A stretch of DNA of 64,000 nt from Thalassotalea hakodatensis (GTDB lineage Bacteria > Pseudomonadota > Gammaproteobacteria > Enterobacterales > Alteromonadaceae): the NCBI RefSeq assembly GCF_030295995.1, contig NZ_AP027365.1:2698066-2762065 (forward strand). Direction: 5' to 3'. The number at the start of each line of letters is the position of its first letter. Positions within the stretch are counted from its first letter, which is position 1. Below are positions 47,340 to 57,600 of this stretch, piece by piece. Under the pieces are notes generated by a model. It did no database searches. It saw nothing but the letters and a program-made list of their open reading frames with translations, and had not been told where the DNA came from. The position numbers were made by a program, and so were the translations under genes.

Positions 47340-48671
47340 ATGATAACAATAACAAAAAGTGCGCTAGCTCTCGCTGCCTCGGTTGCATTGAGTTCAACTG
47401 TCAGCTTTGCCACACAGGCTGACAACACGTCATTTAACACAATAACGAAAGACATAACTTTTTTAGCGAGTGATGAATTAAAGGGTAGAGGTAATTTCAG
47501 CAAAGAAATAGATCAAGCGGCTAATTACATTAGCCAACGTTTCAGTGAGATTGGTTTAGTACCGATGCAAGGTGAGAATACCTTTAAACAGTCCTTTACA
47601 GTAACAACAATAAAGCCAAAATCTATCGCTGTTACCTTAAATGGCAATACTATTGAATCAGCCCAACTTGGTTTGGCCAGCACTATTGAAAAAATTCAGT
47701 GGCAAAACACTGATGACTTTACTCTTCATACAGTCGGCAAAAACGATAATATGAGTCAAGTTATTAGCGGTATCAATCAACAAGGTGGTAAACACCTCGT
47801 GTTAATTAACCCTGCTCATAAAAAGCTATTCGCGAGGTACAGCGGTTATTTTGCAAGAGGGCTAAATAAGCTATCTCTTGAACACCAAGGTGCAATAGTG
47901 ATGATCATGACAGAAGATTCAGCAATCGACGCTATAAGCATAAGTGCAGACACCAGCATTACCGGACAAACATTAACCAATGTTGTAGGTGTGTTACCTG
48001 GGAAGCAACAAAAAGATGAAATTGTTCTGTATTCAGCACATTACGATCACTTAGGCGCATCACAAAGCGGAGAAGGTGATGTGATCTACAATGGTGCGGA
48101 TGATGACGCATCAGGCACAACAGCAGTGATAAACCTTGCTGAATATTTTACTCACAAAGGTGATAACGCAAGAACATTAATATTTTCTGCCTTTACTGCG
48201 GAAGAAATTGGAGGTTTTGGCTCTCAATACTTTTCTAAGCAACTAAACCCTGATGACGTTGTCGCGATGATCAACATTGAAATGATTGGTAAACCTTCTA
48301 AATTTGGCGCAGGCAATGTGTGGATGACCGGTATGGATCGCTCTTCATTAGGTGAAGAACTCAATAAAGCACTAGCTGGTAAAGATTTTGAAATTTACAA
48401 AGACCCATACCCTAAGCAAAATTTATTTTATCGTTCTGACAACGCAACCTTAGCGCGTTTAGGTGTACCTGCACATAGTTTTAGTAGTACACAACTAGAT
48501 AAAGATCAGCATTATCATAAAGTGACAGATGATTTAGCGAGTTTAGATTTAACCTCAATGCATCAAGTGATTGAAAGCTTATCAATTGCGACGCAAGGCC
48601 TAGTCGATGGTAAAATCACCCCCACTCGTGTTGATGTAAATAAAGTGAAAAGTCGCGGTAAAATTTATTAA
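47340..48671 (+). CDS. M28-family zinc peptidase, exported
   Basis: A 443-residue aminopeptidase with a signal peptide (~1-27). The metal-site motifs are complete: SAHYDHLG, NGADDDASG, FTAEEIGGFG, NIEMIGK and the late His in DQHYHKVTDD. An insert of ~110 residues between the signal and catalytic part looks like a PA-type domain. It likely releases amino acids from peptides in the periplasm or outside. A terminator follows. Confidence 0.9.
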   Translation: MITITKSALALAASVALSSTVSFATQADNTSFNTITKDITFLASDELKGRGNFSKEIDQAANYISQRFSEIGLVPMQGENTFKQSFTVTTIKPKSIAVTLNGNTIESAQLGLASTIEKIQWQNTDDFTLHTVGKNDNMSQVISGINQQGGKHLVLINPAHKKLFARYSGYFARGLNKLSLEHQGAIVMIMTEDSAIDAISISADTSITGQTLTNVVGVLPGKQQKDEIVLYSAHYDHLGASQSGEGDVIYNGADDDASGTTAVINLAEYFTHKGDNARTLIFSAFTAEEIGGFGSQYFSKQLNPDDVVAMINIEMIGKPSKFGAGNVWMTGMDRSSLGEELNKALAGKDFEIYKDPYPKQNLFYRSDNATLARLGVPAHSFSSTQLDKDQHYHKVTDDLASLDLTSMHQVIESLSIATQGLVDGKITPTRVDVNKVKSRGKIY

Positions 48672-48685
48672 TGATTAAGTTTAAT

Positions 48686-48712
48686 GAGGGAAGTAGATGT
48701 ATTTCCCTCTTT
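48686..48712 (+). terminator. Rho-independent terminator of the M28 gene
   Basis: GAGGGAA (48686-48692) and TTCCCTC (48703-48709) form the stem, followed by TTT. Confidence 0.65.
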
Positions 48713-48744
48713 GACATTAACAGGCAAAACATATTCTACGCCGT

Positions 48745-49608
48745 TTATTTTAGTAAGTGGCATACCATCGGCGTTGCATTATACCCCCAAACGACTCGCG
48801 CTTGCCCCTGATGTTCCCAAAAGGATTCGTTGCGGCCCTTGTATTTTGATCCACTTGCACTGGGCTGTTGAAACATTAACGATACTGTCTCGTTATATTT
48901 GGCAATCAGAGTCGCAGGTTTAGTTTGATAAAATACCACTTCTACTTTGCTTGATGTTGCATTATCGCAATAAAAATTGAAAGGTCCTGTAGATGGAACC
49001 AATTGGTACTTTGCTTGTAATGTTGCAATACGATCAACATATAGTTTTTTCACACAACGTTGTTGATCTTCTGCCTTCCAACAATCATTTCTACCTTTAC
49101 GCCAGCCATGTTGCATTGTTCTTAACGTATTAATTTGACTTTCCGGCAATGAGTTTTTTGCTTGTTGGTAAACTTGCGACAATCTTCTATCGAGTAATGC
49201 TAAATCTTCATGACTACAAATTAAATCTTCTACACTGCCAAGCTGACTATCAATACACTCAAAAGAAGGTGACATATTGTTAATATCGTTAACCACATTA
49301 GTAACAGCTTCAGTGTTAATAATATTAAGAATATAAACGCACCACCGAGCACTAGACCGTGCTGGTATTGACGAATTCCCCCTAATACCTAACTTAAATT
49401 CAATCACTGATTTCCATTCGTCACTGCCAATATCAGGGCCATGATCTAATTCATCACCTGTGTGCACTTGGTTAGCAATCAACTGATAGCTTTGTAAAGA
49501 ACAAGACGAGGATTCATCTGTCGACCTGTGTTCATTATTCGAAGTACATGAACTGACAGAGAGCAGAAGCAACATAACTAAAAGGCTTATCTTCATTAAC
49601 TTTTCCAT
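48745..49608 (-). CDS. Lipoprotein with LprI-like (DUF1311) and MliC-like domains
   Basis: A 287-residue lipoprotein. Its signal ends in the lipobox-like VSSC (Cys ~21). The middle (~118-197) matches the lysozyme-inhibitor LprI type (CIDSQLGSVEDLIC, LRTMQHGWRKGRNDCW, CVKKLY). The C-terminus (~205-285) resembles MliC (FNFYCDN, VSLMFQQPSASGSKY, WGYNATPMVC). Both domains inhibit lysozyme or resemble inhibitors, so protection of the cell wall is the likely role. The ATG five codons in is an alternative start. Confidence 0.82.
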   Translation of the reverse strand: MEKLMKISLLVMLLLLSVSSCTSNNEHRSTDESSSCSLQSYQLIANQVHTGDELDHGPDIGSDEWKSVIEFKLGIRGNSSIPARSSARWCVYILNIINTEAVTNVVNDINNMSPSFECIDSQLGSVEDLICSHEDLALLDRRLSQVYQQAKNSLPESQINTLRTMQHGWRKGRNDCWKAEDQQRCVKKLYVDRIATLQAKYQLVPSTGPFNFYCDNATSSKVEVVFYQTKPATLIAKYNETVSLMFQQPSASGSKYKGRNESFWEHQGQARVVWGYNATPMVCHLLK

Positions 49609-49726
49609 AACGTTAATTAATTTATTAAATGGTTGTAAACCGTGTTCTACTAAATACAGGCTTAGAATAAATACTAGCGTAACTACGTGTAAATGGTGGA
49701 AAATAAATGCTGAATGACAAGGTTAA

Positions 49727-49759
49727 AAATATCGCAAAACATCCATGTTTGCGATATTT
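49727..49759 (-). terminator. Terminator-like hairpin after the DUF3300 gene
   Basis: AAATATCGCAAA (49727-49738) and TTTGCGATATTT (49748-49759) form a perfect 12-bp stem with a nine-base loop, 15 bp past the stop. Confidence 0.55.
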
Positions 49760-49774
49760 ACTTTAGCTCAACGG

Positions 49775-51214
49775 TTATTTTTTATTAGCCACGTGCAAGA
49801 ATGTATAATCGCGACGCGGCTTAATTTTTCGACTGGAAGGAACAGACGATTGTTTACCATGTGAGCTTCTAGTCACTCGTGTATAGGTTTTATTGCTACT
49901 TGAGTGATCTCCCTTGGCTATGCGCTTTTGACTTACTTTTATTGGTTTATGTAGATGAGACTTTCTCACTTGAGTATTAGCCATTTTCTTATGAGTAGGT
50001 TGTTTTACTCGTGTTGCTTTTGGCGAAGGTAAATAAGACTTTCTCTTCTCAACACGATGGTATTTTTTCACCGTGTTGCGTTGTTCTATGCGCTTATCAT
50101 GACGTTGTATAGATTTTATTTGCTGTCTATTACGCTCTTTCGCAGCATTACCAGCAATGGCTTTTCTATGTAACGAGTTACGTAACGGTTTGTTTTTAGC
50201 ATGTGTCTGTTTTCTAAAGCCTTTATCAATGATACGTTTATTACTATGTCCACGTAGTTTTTTAGTGACGACATGATGCTTTTTAACTGCTTTACTACGG
50301 GCATCATATGTACGAGCTCTTTTTACTGGCTTATTTACAGAGCGATGTGGTGCATAGCGTTTTTTAACTTCATGGTTACGGTAAGCTACGCCTTTTCTGC
50401 GATGTGGGTTGTGCTGCCAACGTTTAACACGGTGGCTAGTTGTTACTCGCTTTTTACTGTGGTAATTGCGGTAATACTTCGGCGAATGATGAATAACATG
50501 ACGATTATGCCAATGAAAGCCAACAAAAAAGAAATCCGCCGCTAAATGTATACCAGAACGCCAGTAAAAAGGTCCATTATGATAGCTATAATAAACAGGG
50601 CGATGCCAATAAATAGGTGGACGATGTGACCAGTGCCAACGACCATACACGCTACGAGTATCGTAATAAGGCACATAAATAACTTCTGGTTGTTCTGGTT
50701 GGATCACAATGGTCTTTTGCTCACGAATGATCTGCACATTGTCCATTTTAGCAAGATTTCCGGCTTCATCAGCTTGTTGTCTTAGTAACTGAATACTTGC
50801 TAGCACTTGCTCTTCGTCTTGAAGAAAAGCATCACCTAGCTCTCGCATCCACGTTAAGTCTTCACTTAGTTTTTCCAATACCTGTGGAAAAGCTAATAAA
50901 GCAGAAACACTCGGATCCCAATCTTTATCTTGCGCCATTTTTTGCAATGTTTCACTGCTAGCATGCTTATTACGCTTAACTAACCTGTCTGCATCAATCA
51001 CTTCTATTGGGTAAGTGGCAGCAATCAATATATGCGTTAATAACGCGTCAGGATAAAGTGCAATGGGTGAAAGCAATTGCGCTAACTCGGCTTGTGTCAT
51101 TACCGATTGTTCAACCGTTACTTGCGCTTGATTGACTGCTGCAAAACTAACTTGGCTGCTCGTTATTGCACTTGCTACGATTATGCTAGAGATCAACTGG
51201 TGATGTATTTTCAT
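49775..51214 (-). CDS. DUF3300-domain exported protein with basic tail
   Basis: A 479-residue exported protein with a signal peptide (~1-26). The DUF3300 region (~35-245) shows LLSPIALYPDALL and the motif PEVIYVPYYDTRSVYG. A Trp/His/Tyr-rich stretch follows (HWSHRPPIYWHRP). The last ~230 residues are very rich in Lys, Arg and His and low in order. Function of the domain is unknown. The basic tail could bind nucleic acid, cell wall or other anionic polymers. It is downstream of the PhoQ-like kinase gene with a 105-bp gap. Confidence 0.82.
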   Translation of the reverse strand: MKIHHQLISSIIVASAITSSQVSFAAVNQAQVTVEQSVMTQAELAQLLSPIALYPDALLTHILIAATYPIEVIDADRLVKRNKHASSETLQKMAQDKDWDPSVSALLAFPQVLEKLSEDLTWMRELGDAFLQDEEQVLASIQLLRQQADEAGNLAKMDNVQIIREQKTIVIQPEQPEVIYVPYYDTRSVYGRWHWSHRPPIYWHRPVYYSYHNGPFYWRSGIHLAADFFFVGFHWHNRHVIHHSPKYYRNYHSKKRVTTSHRVKRWQHNPHRRKGVAYRNHEVKKRYAPHRSVNKPVKRARTYDARSKAVKKHHVVTKKLRGHSNKRIIDKGFRKQTHAKNKPLRNSLHRKAIAGNAAKERNRQQIKSIQRHDKRIEQRNTVKKYHRVEKRKSYLPSPKATRVKQPTHKKMANTQVRKSHLHKPIKVSQKRIAKGDHSSSNKTYTRVTRSSHGKQSSVPSSRKIKPRRDYTFLHVANKK

Positions 51215-51319
51215 CTTCCCGCCTTAACCTAATTGTGGTGTTAAGGTTAATTTACGCTAAGTAAACTGAATGAAGGCTGAATAGGTTTATTAAATGAAAA
51301 TGTTCCAAAAATAAAGAAG

Positions 51320-52666
51320 TTATTGGTTAAATGATAAGGTAAAACATGCTCCGCCATAGGTAGCTGAGTCAGTAATAGCGAGTGTTCCTTTATAGCTGTC
51401 TACTAAATCACGTACAATCGCTAAACCAATACCGTGTCCTTGTTGATAGGTATCTGCGCGTTTTCCACGTTTTAAGATCTTAGCTACATCTGCTTTTGCA
51501 ATCCCTTCACCATCATCTTCAACGTTAATGACCAGCTTATTATCAATACTTAGTATCTCAATTGATACAATTGATTTTGCCGCTTTACAGGCGTTATCGA
51601 GTAAGTTACCCAATATTTCAAGCAGATCTGCTTCATCGCCTTTAAACATTAGCTGTTCATCACATTGGCTATCGATAATAAGTGCTTTTTCACGGTATAT
51701 CTTTTCTAGGCTATTGATTAATTTTTGTAAACAAGGTGCAACCGGAACGCCTAAATACCATGCAGCATGCCCTGCACTTTGTGCACGTTTTAATTGATGT
51801 TCAATCATCAAATTCATCACATCAATTTGCTCTTGCACATTCGCCGTATTCTTGGTGTTTACATCCCCCTGAATAACCGCAAGGGGGGTTTTTAAGCTAT
51901 GTGCAAGATCAGAAAGTGCGTTTCGATAGCGAGTACGCTGCATTTTTTCCGTATCAAGTAGGTTATTAAGCTGTTCAGTCACTTGTTGAAGTTCAAGTGG
52001 ATAACGTGAAGAAAGTTGCTTACTTTTACCTTGCTCTATTGCTGAAATTTCGGCTGTTAGTCGAGACAACGGCTGTAAACTCCAACGTAACCACACATAT
52101 TGTAATAATAATAAAACGGCCATTAATATCAGCAACCCTAACCATAGTTGCTGTTTAAACTCAGCCATTAACACCAAAAAGCTCGATTGATCTTTAATAA
52201 GGTGTAACGTAACAACATGTTCACCTGCTAGATCAGAAAACAGTACAGAAAAACTGTAAATAAAATGATCTTTGTCATCAATTGTAACGGTGGTGAAGCG
52301 TTCATCACCTACAGCAGGCGATGGCATTTTATCAGGCAATGCAATAGCAAGTAGAGATTGCGATTGCCAGAGAAGTTGGTTGGTCTTTTTATCCGAAATG
52401 GCGGCATATAAACCTGATTGAACGATATTAAACCGATTCTCTGCCAGAACTTCTGGCATTTGCAGCTGTCCTTGCTCATATTCAGCGACAGTAAGTAAGC
52501 TATATGAATAAGCGGTCAGTTCATTATTAACACCAGACTCCATATGGCCTTGATATGCTTTAATAATGGTTATACCAACAATGGGCAATAACACAACCAC
52601 CATAAAAACAGCACTGACGACTAACCGTGACTTAAGCGAGTTGAACCAATTATTTAGTTGAACCAT
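51320..52666 (-). CDS. Sensor histidine kinase, PhoQ-like
   Basis: A 448-residue inner-membrane kinase. It has two spans (~14-36 and ~172-194) flanking a periplasmic sensor of ~135 residues, then a HAMP-type linker, the phospho-His helix (LSDLAHSLKTPLAVIQG) and the ATPase domain (N box LLDNACKA, G1 VEDDGEGI, G2 HGIGLAIV). This arrangement fits PhoQ-type kinases, though the acidic metal-sensing patch was not confirmed. Its response regulator gene lies 15 bp upstream, so it is the third gene of a PepSY-regulator-kinase operon. Confidence 0.9.
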   Translation of the reverse strand: MVQLNNWFNSLKSRLVVSAVFMVVVLLPIVGITIIKAYQGHMESGVNNELTAYSYSLLTVAEYEQGQLQMPEVLAENRFNIVQSGLYAAISDKKTNQLLWQSQSLLAIALPDKMPSPAVGDERFTTVTIDDKDHFIYSFSVLFSDLAGEHVVTLHLIKDQSSFLVLMAEFKQQLWLGLLILMAVLLLLQYVWLRWSLQPLSRLTAEISAIEQGKSKQLSSRYPLELQQVTEQLNNLLDTEKMQRTRYRNALSDLAHSLKTPLAVIQGDVNTKNTANVQEQIDVMNLMIEHQLKRAQSAGHAAWYLGVPVAPCLQKLINSLEKIYREKALIIDSQCDEQLMFKGDEADLLEILGNLLDNACKAAKSIVSIEILSIDNKLVINVEDDGEGIAKADVAKILKRGKRADTYQQGHGIGLAIVRDLVDSYKGTLAITDSATYGGACFTLSFNQ

Positions 52667-52681
52667 CAGGCGTTAGCTCAA

Positions 52682-53359
52682 CTATTGTTCAAACTGTTTG
52701 AGGCGATAACCTTGGCCACGTAACGTTTCAATAAATTGCAAACTACTGTCAGGGTCAAGCTTTTTACGTAGCCGTCTTACAAACACTTCAATGACATTAG
52801 AATCAAGATCAAAATCTTGATCATAGATATGTTCGGTTAATTGTGTTTTAGAAATAACATGCCCCATGTGTAACATCATGTATTCGAACACTTTGTATTC
52901 ATAGCTACTTAATGGAACCGTTTCTTTATTAACACTAACGACCATACTCGTGGTATCAATCGAAAATGGACCATTCGTGATAACAGGGCTTGCTTGCCCT
53001 ACACTGCGACGGATTAAAGCATTTAATCTTGCAAGTAATTCTTCCACTTGAAAAGGTTTCGTTAAATAATCATCAGCGCCAGCGTCTAAGCCTTCAACTT
53101 TATCTTGCCATCTATCGCGTGCAGTTAAGACAATAATCGGGTATTTAATATCTTGCGCGCGTATTTTTTCAATGAGCGATTTACCATCAAGCTTAGGTAA
53201 GCCTAAATCAATAATGGCCGCGTCATATTGATATTCTGTCGCTTGAAATAAACCTATTTCACCATCGTCGGCACAATCAACACTATATTTAGCCTGTTCT
53301 AATTGATCTTTTAATTGCGTTTGTAAAGTAATATCGTCTTCTACAAGTAATAACCGCAT
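52682..53359 (-). CDS. OmpR/PhoP-type response regulator
   Basis: A 225-residue regulator. The receiver domain has the acidic pair in LLVEDD, the phospho-Asp in AAIIDLGLPKLDG and the lysine in YLTKPF. A winged-helix DNA-binding domain follows (LSSYEYKVFEYMM, DSNVIEVFVRRLRKKL, TLRGQGYRL). ATG with GGAAGA upstream. It is two bases from the upstream PepSY gene and 15 bases from the kinase gene. Confidence 0.94.
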   Translation of the reverse strand: MRLLLVEDDITLQTQLKDQLEQAKYSVDCADDGEIGLFQATEYQYDAAIIDLGLPKLDGKSLIEKIRAQDIKYPIIVLTARDRWQDKVEGLDAGADDYLTKPFQVEELLARLNALIRRSVGQASPVITNGPFSIDTTSMVVSVNKETVPLSSYEYKVFEYMMLHMGHVISKTQLTEHIYDQDFDLDSNVIEVFVRRLRKKLDPDSSLQFIETLRGQGYRLKQFEQ

Positions 53360-53361
53360 CG

Positions 53362-53652
53362 CTATCTTCCTACTATTTTTCCGCTTACCGCATCTACTAT
53401 TACCGACACTACATGGCCTTTATTGGTTAACACTTTAACCCGGTAGCCTAGGTTACCTTTTACGTTGGTACGTTGAACTTTCAACACTTTGCCACCAATA
53501 CGCGCTTTTACTAAACGCGCTGCTTGTTTTGCATTTGCTACCCTATACGTTTTTCCTGCTTCAAATGGCTGAGCATAAACAGGCGTATAGCTGTTAAGTG
53601 AAAACAACATAACGATTAAAATAATGGAGCGAACTACCGTACAAAAATTCAT
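53362..53652 (-). CDS. Small exported PepSY-domain protein
   Basis: A 96-residue protein with a signal peptide (~1-27) and a single PepSY domain (AARLVKARIGGKVLKVQRT, VDAVSGKIVG). It heads the operon with the response regulator and kinase. Small PepSY proteins beside PhoPQ-like systems may act as periplasmic modulators of the kinase; this role is inferred from context. Confidence 0.85.
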   Translation of the reverse strand: MNFCTVVRSIILIVMLFSLNSYTPVYAQPFEAGKTYRVANAKQAARLVKARIGGKVLKVQRTNVKGNLGYRVKVLTNKGHVVSVIVDAVSGKIVGR

Positions 53653-53850
53653 TTAAAATACCGTGCCTATGATAACAACCCTGTCAGTGTAAAAGTAATC
53701 GAGTTTGATGACAATCTATCAAGTAGAAACTGAATACGAACTGAACAAAAAACGCCTAATAAACCAAATAAAAACAAAATTATATCGTTCAGGAAGCATT
53801 CAGAATAAACACGTTTTAATAAAGTATATTTTTTATTTCGAGGATGGCTC

Positions 53851-54609
53851 ATGACTCACACTATCACAACTATTGCAATATTAGGCGTACTAATGACGTT
53901 ACCGGTAAATGCAGCTTCGCAAACGGCAGCAAGTAAAAGCATTTCGGCTTCCAAAGCAACATGGGATACCTCAACTGCACTAGGCCAACTGAAAGATGGT
54001 GAACGACTGGAAAATCCATTAGTAGGTCTATCTAGAGACCAAGTGCTACAGCGAAAATCTGCCAAAAAACAAATGATAAACAATAGTCAAAAATCGGCAT
54101 CACGTATTTATCAAAGTTTTTCAATTTACCAAGGGTACGCCCAACTTATCGAAGATTATGACCAAGATGGCTTTTTCCAAACCTTAAGCGTTACGTTTGA
54201 TGCGGATGTTTACAGTTATGATCACATCAACTCAGCTAAGGTTTATGCCGAACTTTATTTAAGTAAAAATGGTGGTGATTGGATACATTATTACACCACT
54301 GAAGACTTTGTGATTATTGGTGAAGATGACAATGACGAATATGAAGTTTATACGACATTAAATCAGGGCTATATTCCTGAATATTATGATGTATTAATTG
54401 ACTTATATGAAGTTGGCTACCCTGATATTGTAGCCACATATAGTGCAAATGACACTAACGATTTATATGCTTTACCGCTAGAAAGCACTGATTATGACCC
54501 TGATTACGCCGATGTTGTTTATGAAAGCGAAAGCCATGGTCACGGCGGTAGTATTTATGCATTACTAGCACTATTAGTAACTATAAGCTTAATAAAAATA
54601 AGACGTTAA
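53851..54609 (+). CDS. Exported protein with GlyGly-CTERM-like tag (choice-anchor H type)
   Basis: A 252-residue protein. It has a signal peptide (~1-22), a helical charged stretch, and a beta-rich domain (~85-215) with acidic Tyr-rich segments (LIEDYDQDGFFQTLSVTFDADVY). The C-terminal tag reads HGHGGS, hydrophobic IYALLALLVTISLI, then KIRR. This fits the GlyGly-CTERM pattern and I recall the domain as choice-anchor H. ATG with GAGGA eight bases upstream. A perfect hairpin separates it from the convergent RND pump. Confidence 0.75.
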   Translation: MTHTITTIAILGVLMTLPVNAASQTAASKSISASKATWDTSTALGQLKDGERLENPLVGLSRDQVLQRKSAKKQMINNSQKSASRIYQSFSIYQGYAQLIEDYDQDGFFQTLSVTFDADVYSYDHINSAKVYAELYLSKNGGDWIHYYTTEDFVIIGEDDNDEYEVYTTLNQGYIPEYYDVLIDLYEVGYPDIVATYSANDTNDLYALPLESTDYDPDYADVVYESESHGHGGSIYALLALLVTISLIKIRR

Positions 54610-54611
54610 TA

Positions 54612-54649
54612 TGTTGGCATAACACAGTAAAAACTGTGTTATGCCAACA
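54612..54649. terminator. Perfect 16-bp hairpin, bidirectional terminator
   Basis: TGTTGGCATAACACAG (54612-54627) and its exact complement (54634-54649) flank a six-base loop, centred between two convergent genes. T-runs are short on both sides. Confidence 0.65.
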
Positions 54650-54658
54650 AACATGGTG

Positions 54659-57600
54659 TTATTGCTGTAAGGGTTTTTCTTGAGCTTGGCTATCAAGCTT
54701 ATTTTGTAAAAATTCAGGAGATTGCGTATTTTTCGCTAAGGCATAATACGCAGCAGGAATAATAAACAAGGTTAATAAGGTTGCAACTATAACACCAGTA
54801 AACACGACAACACCAATAACCATTCGGCTTTCAGCGCCTGGACCAGATGCCAATACAAGCGGTACTGAGCTCATTACCGTTGTTAACGATGTCATAATGA
54901 TTGGGCGTAAACGTTGTGCTGCTGCTTGCACAATGGCCTCTTTAAACTCAACCCCTTTATCGCGTAATTGATTGGTAAATTCAACGATAAGTATGCCATT
55001 TTTCGCACTTAACCCAATCAACATCACAATACCAATTTGACTATAAATATTAATAGTTAACCCTGTCGACCATAAACCAAATAAAGCACCCACTAAGCCT
55101 AACGGTACCGTTAACATGATCACAAACGGATGAACAAAACTTTCAAATTGTGCCGCTAACACTAAAAACGTTACGGTAAGTGCTAAAATAAACACGTAAG
55201 TCATCGCAGATGCACCTTCATAGAAAAGCTGTGATTCACCTTTGTAATCTATAGCACCATCAATGTCGTTTTCTTCAGCAGCGACTTGATTAAGAAAGTT
55301 CAGCGCTTCTTCTAACGTATAACCATCAGCTAAATTAGCACTTAAGGTAATAGCTCGCATACGATTATAACGATTAAGCCTTGATGCAGTTGCCTCTTCC
55401 GTTAACGTTATTAAACTATCTAACGGGACCAATTCACCACTACGCGATTTTAAATAAATATTGGAAATGTCAGTAGGGTTCGTAAAGTCTTTTTTCGTGC
55501 CTTTTAGAATAACATCATATTCTTCACCACGATCAATAAACGTTGTTGCACGGCGTTGACCCAACATAGTTTCTAAGGTTCTGCCTATTTCAGAGACAGA
55601 AACACCTAAATCAGCTGCTTTATTTTTATCAATATTGACGAGAAACTGTGGAAATGTTTCTTTGTAATCATGGTCAATACGAACCAAGCCAGGATTAGTT
55701 TCAGCACGTTTAATAATACGATCACGCCAATCAGCCAGTTGTGCGTAATCATTACCTTGTAACACAAACTCTATTGGCCGAGAAGAGCCACCACCACCGA
55801 TGCCTCGGCGCATTATTGCAAAAGCACGAACGTCAGTAACCTCTTGCATTTTACCGCTTATTTCATCCATGACTTCCCATGTAGAGCGTTTACGCTCATC
55901 CCAGTCAGCCATACCAACAATAGCAACACCACCTCGTCCGCCCCAACCTGGCACACGAATTAACACACGACTTAACTCGCCAGATTGAGAATAAGGCATT
56001 AATCTTTCTTCAATTTTTGCCATATTTGCTGCATTATTCTCATAACTTGCCCCTTCTGGGCCATTCATCATTAAGAAAAAAGTACCACGATCTTCTTTAG
56101 GTGTTAGTTCCGAAGGGACTTGTTGATAAAGTGAATAACTCGCAAATCCTGCCAATAACATGGTGATTACTAAGCCCCACTTACGTAACATATTTGAACG
56201 AATAGAGTTCTTATACGCTTCTTCGATACGGTGAAAGGTTTTATCCATCCATTGACTAAATTTACTTTCTTTTTCTGAAGCTTTTAATACTTTTGAACAA
56301 AGCGCAGGAGATAATGTTAACGCGGTAATGCTAGAGAAAAATACCGCAGCACTTACCGCCATAGCAAACTCTGTAAATAACGCACCTATGCGACCATCCA
56401 TAAATACCAACGGTACAAATACTGAAATAAGCACTAACGTTGTCGCGATTATCGCAAAGCCAACCTCTCTTGCACCGCGGTAAGCTGCTAATAAAGGAGG
56501 TTCACCTAGTTCAATTCGACGGTGAATGTTTTCAAGCATCACAATAGCATCATCAACGACTAATCCAATAGCGAGTACTAACGCTAATAACGTTAATAAA
56601 TTTATCGAGTAGTCCATCGCGAGTAAAAACATAAAACTACCTATCAAAGCGACAGGTACAGTAACAGCAGGGATCAATGTTGCGCGAATATTCCCCAAAA
56701 ACAGGTAAATTACTAGCACAACCAATGCCATAGAGATGGCTAACGTTCGGTAAACTTCATCAATGGATTCTTTAATAAAAATAGACGAGTCATAGCTATC
56801 ACCTATGGTGGTACCTTCAGGCAAATTACGTTTGATGTTTTCAAGTTCTGCTCGCGCATTATCAACAACGGTTAACGTATTAGCTTTCGCTTGTTTTACA
56901 ATGCCCAAGCCAATCATGTTACGCCCATTGCCTCGGAATAAGCTTTCGTCGTCAGCCGCTTCAAGGTGTACATCGGCCACTTCACCGAGACGCACTAAAT
57001 AGCCATCTTCACCGCGTTTAATAACGAGGTTTCTAAAGTCAGTTTGATCTTTATAACTTCTTGCCGTGCGAACAGTAAAATCTCGATCTACAGATTCTAT
57101 TTCACCTGCAGGCAATTCAACATTTTCAGTTCTAAGTGTGTTTTCAATATCACTACTTGTAATGCCACGCGCAGCCATAGCTTTGCGATTAAGCCACACC
57201 TTCATGGCGTATTTTCGCTCACCACCGACACGAACATTAGAGACACCATCTACAACGGCTAAACGGTCAACAATAAAACGTTGCGCATAATCAGACAATT
57301 GTAATGAATTCATGGTGGTGCTGTTTAAAACAAACCAAGCTATTGGACTTTCATCACTGTTAGACTTTGACACCTCTGGCGGGTTAACTTGCTCAGGTAA
57401 GCTATCTAACGCTCTGGCAACACGTTCACGCACATCATTTGATGCAGCATCAATGTCTCGACTAATATTAAATTCGATAGTGATATTAGAGCGACCATTA
57501 CGACTTGAAGAGTTAATACTTTTGATCCCTTCTATGCCCGAAATTCTATTTTCTAATACTTGAGTGATTTTGGTTTCAATGATTTCAGCACTTGCCCCTG

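Noticed and set aside
48684-48923. Plus-strand frame of 79 codons after the M28 peptidase
   Set aside because: It overlaps the terminator and the antisense strand of the LprI/MliC lipoprotein gene; no motif or ribosome binding site.
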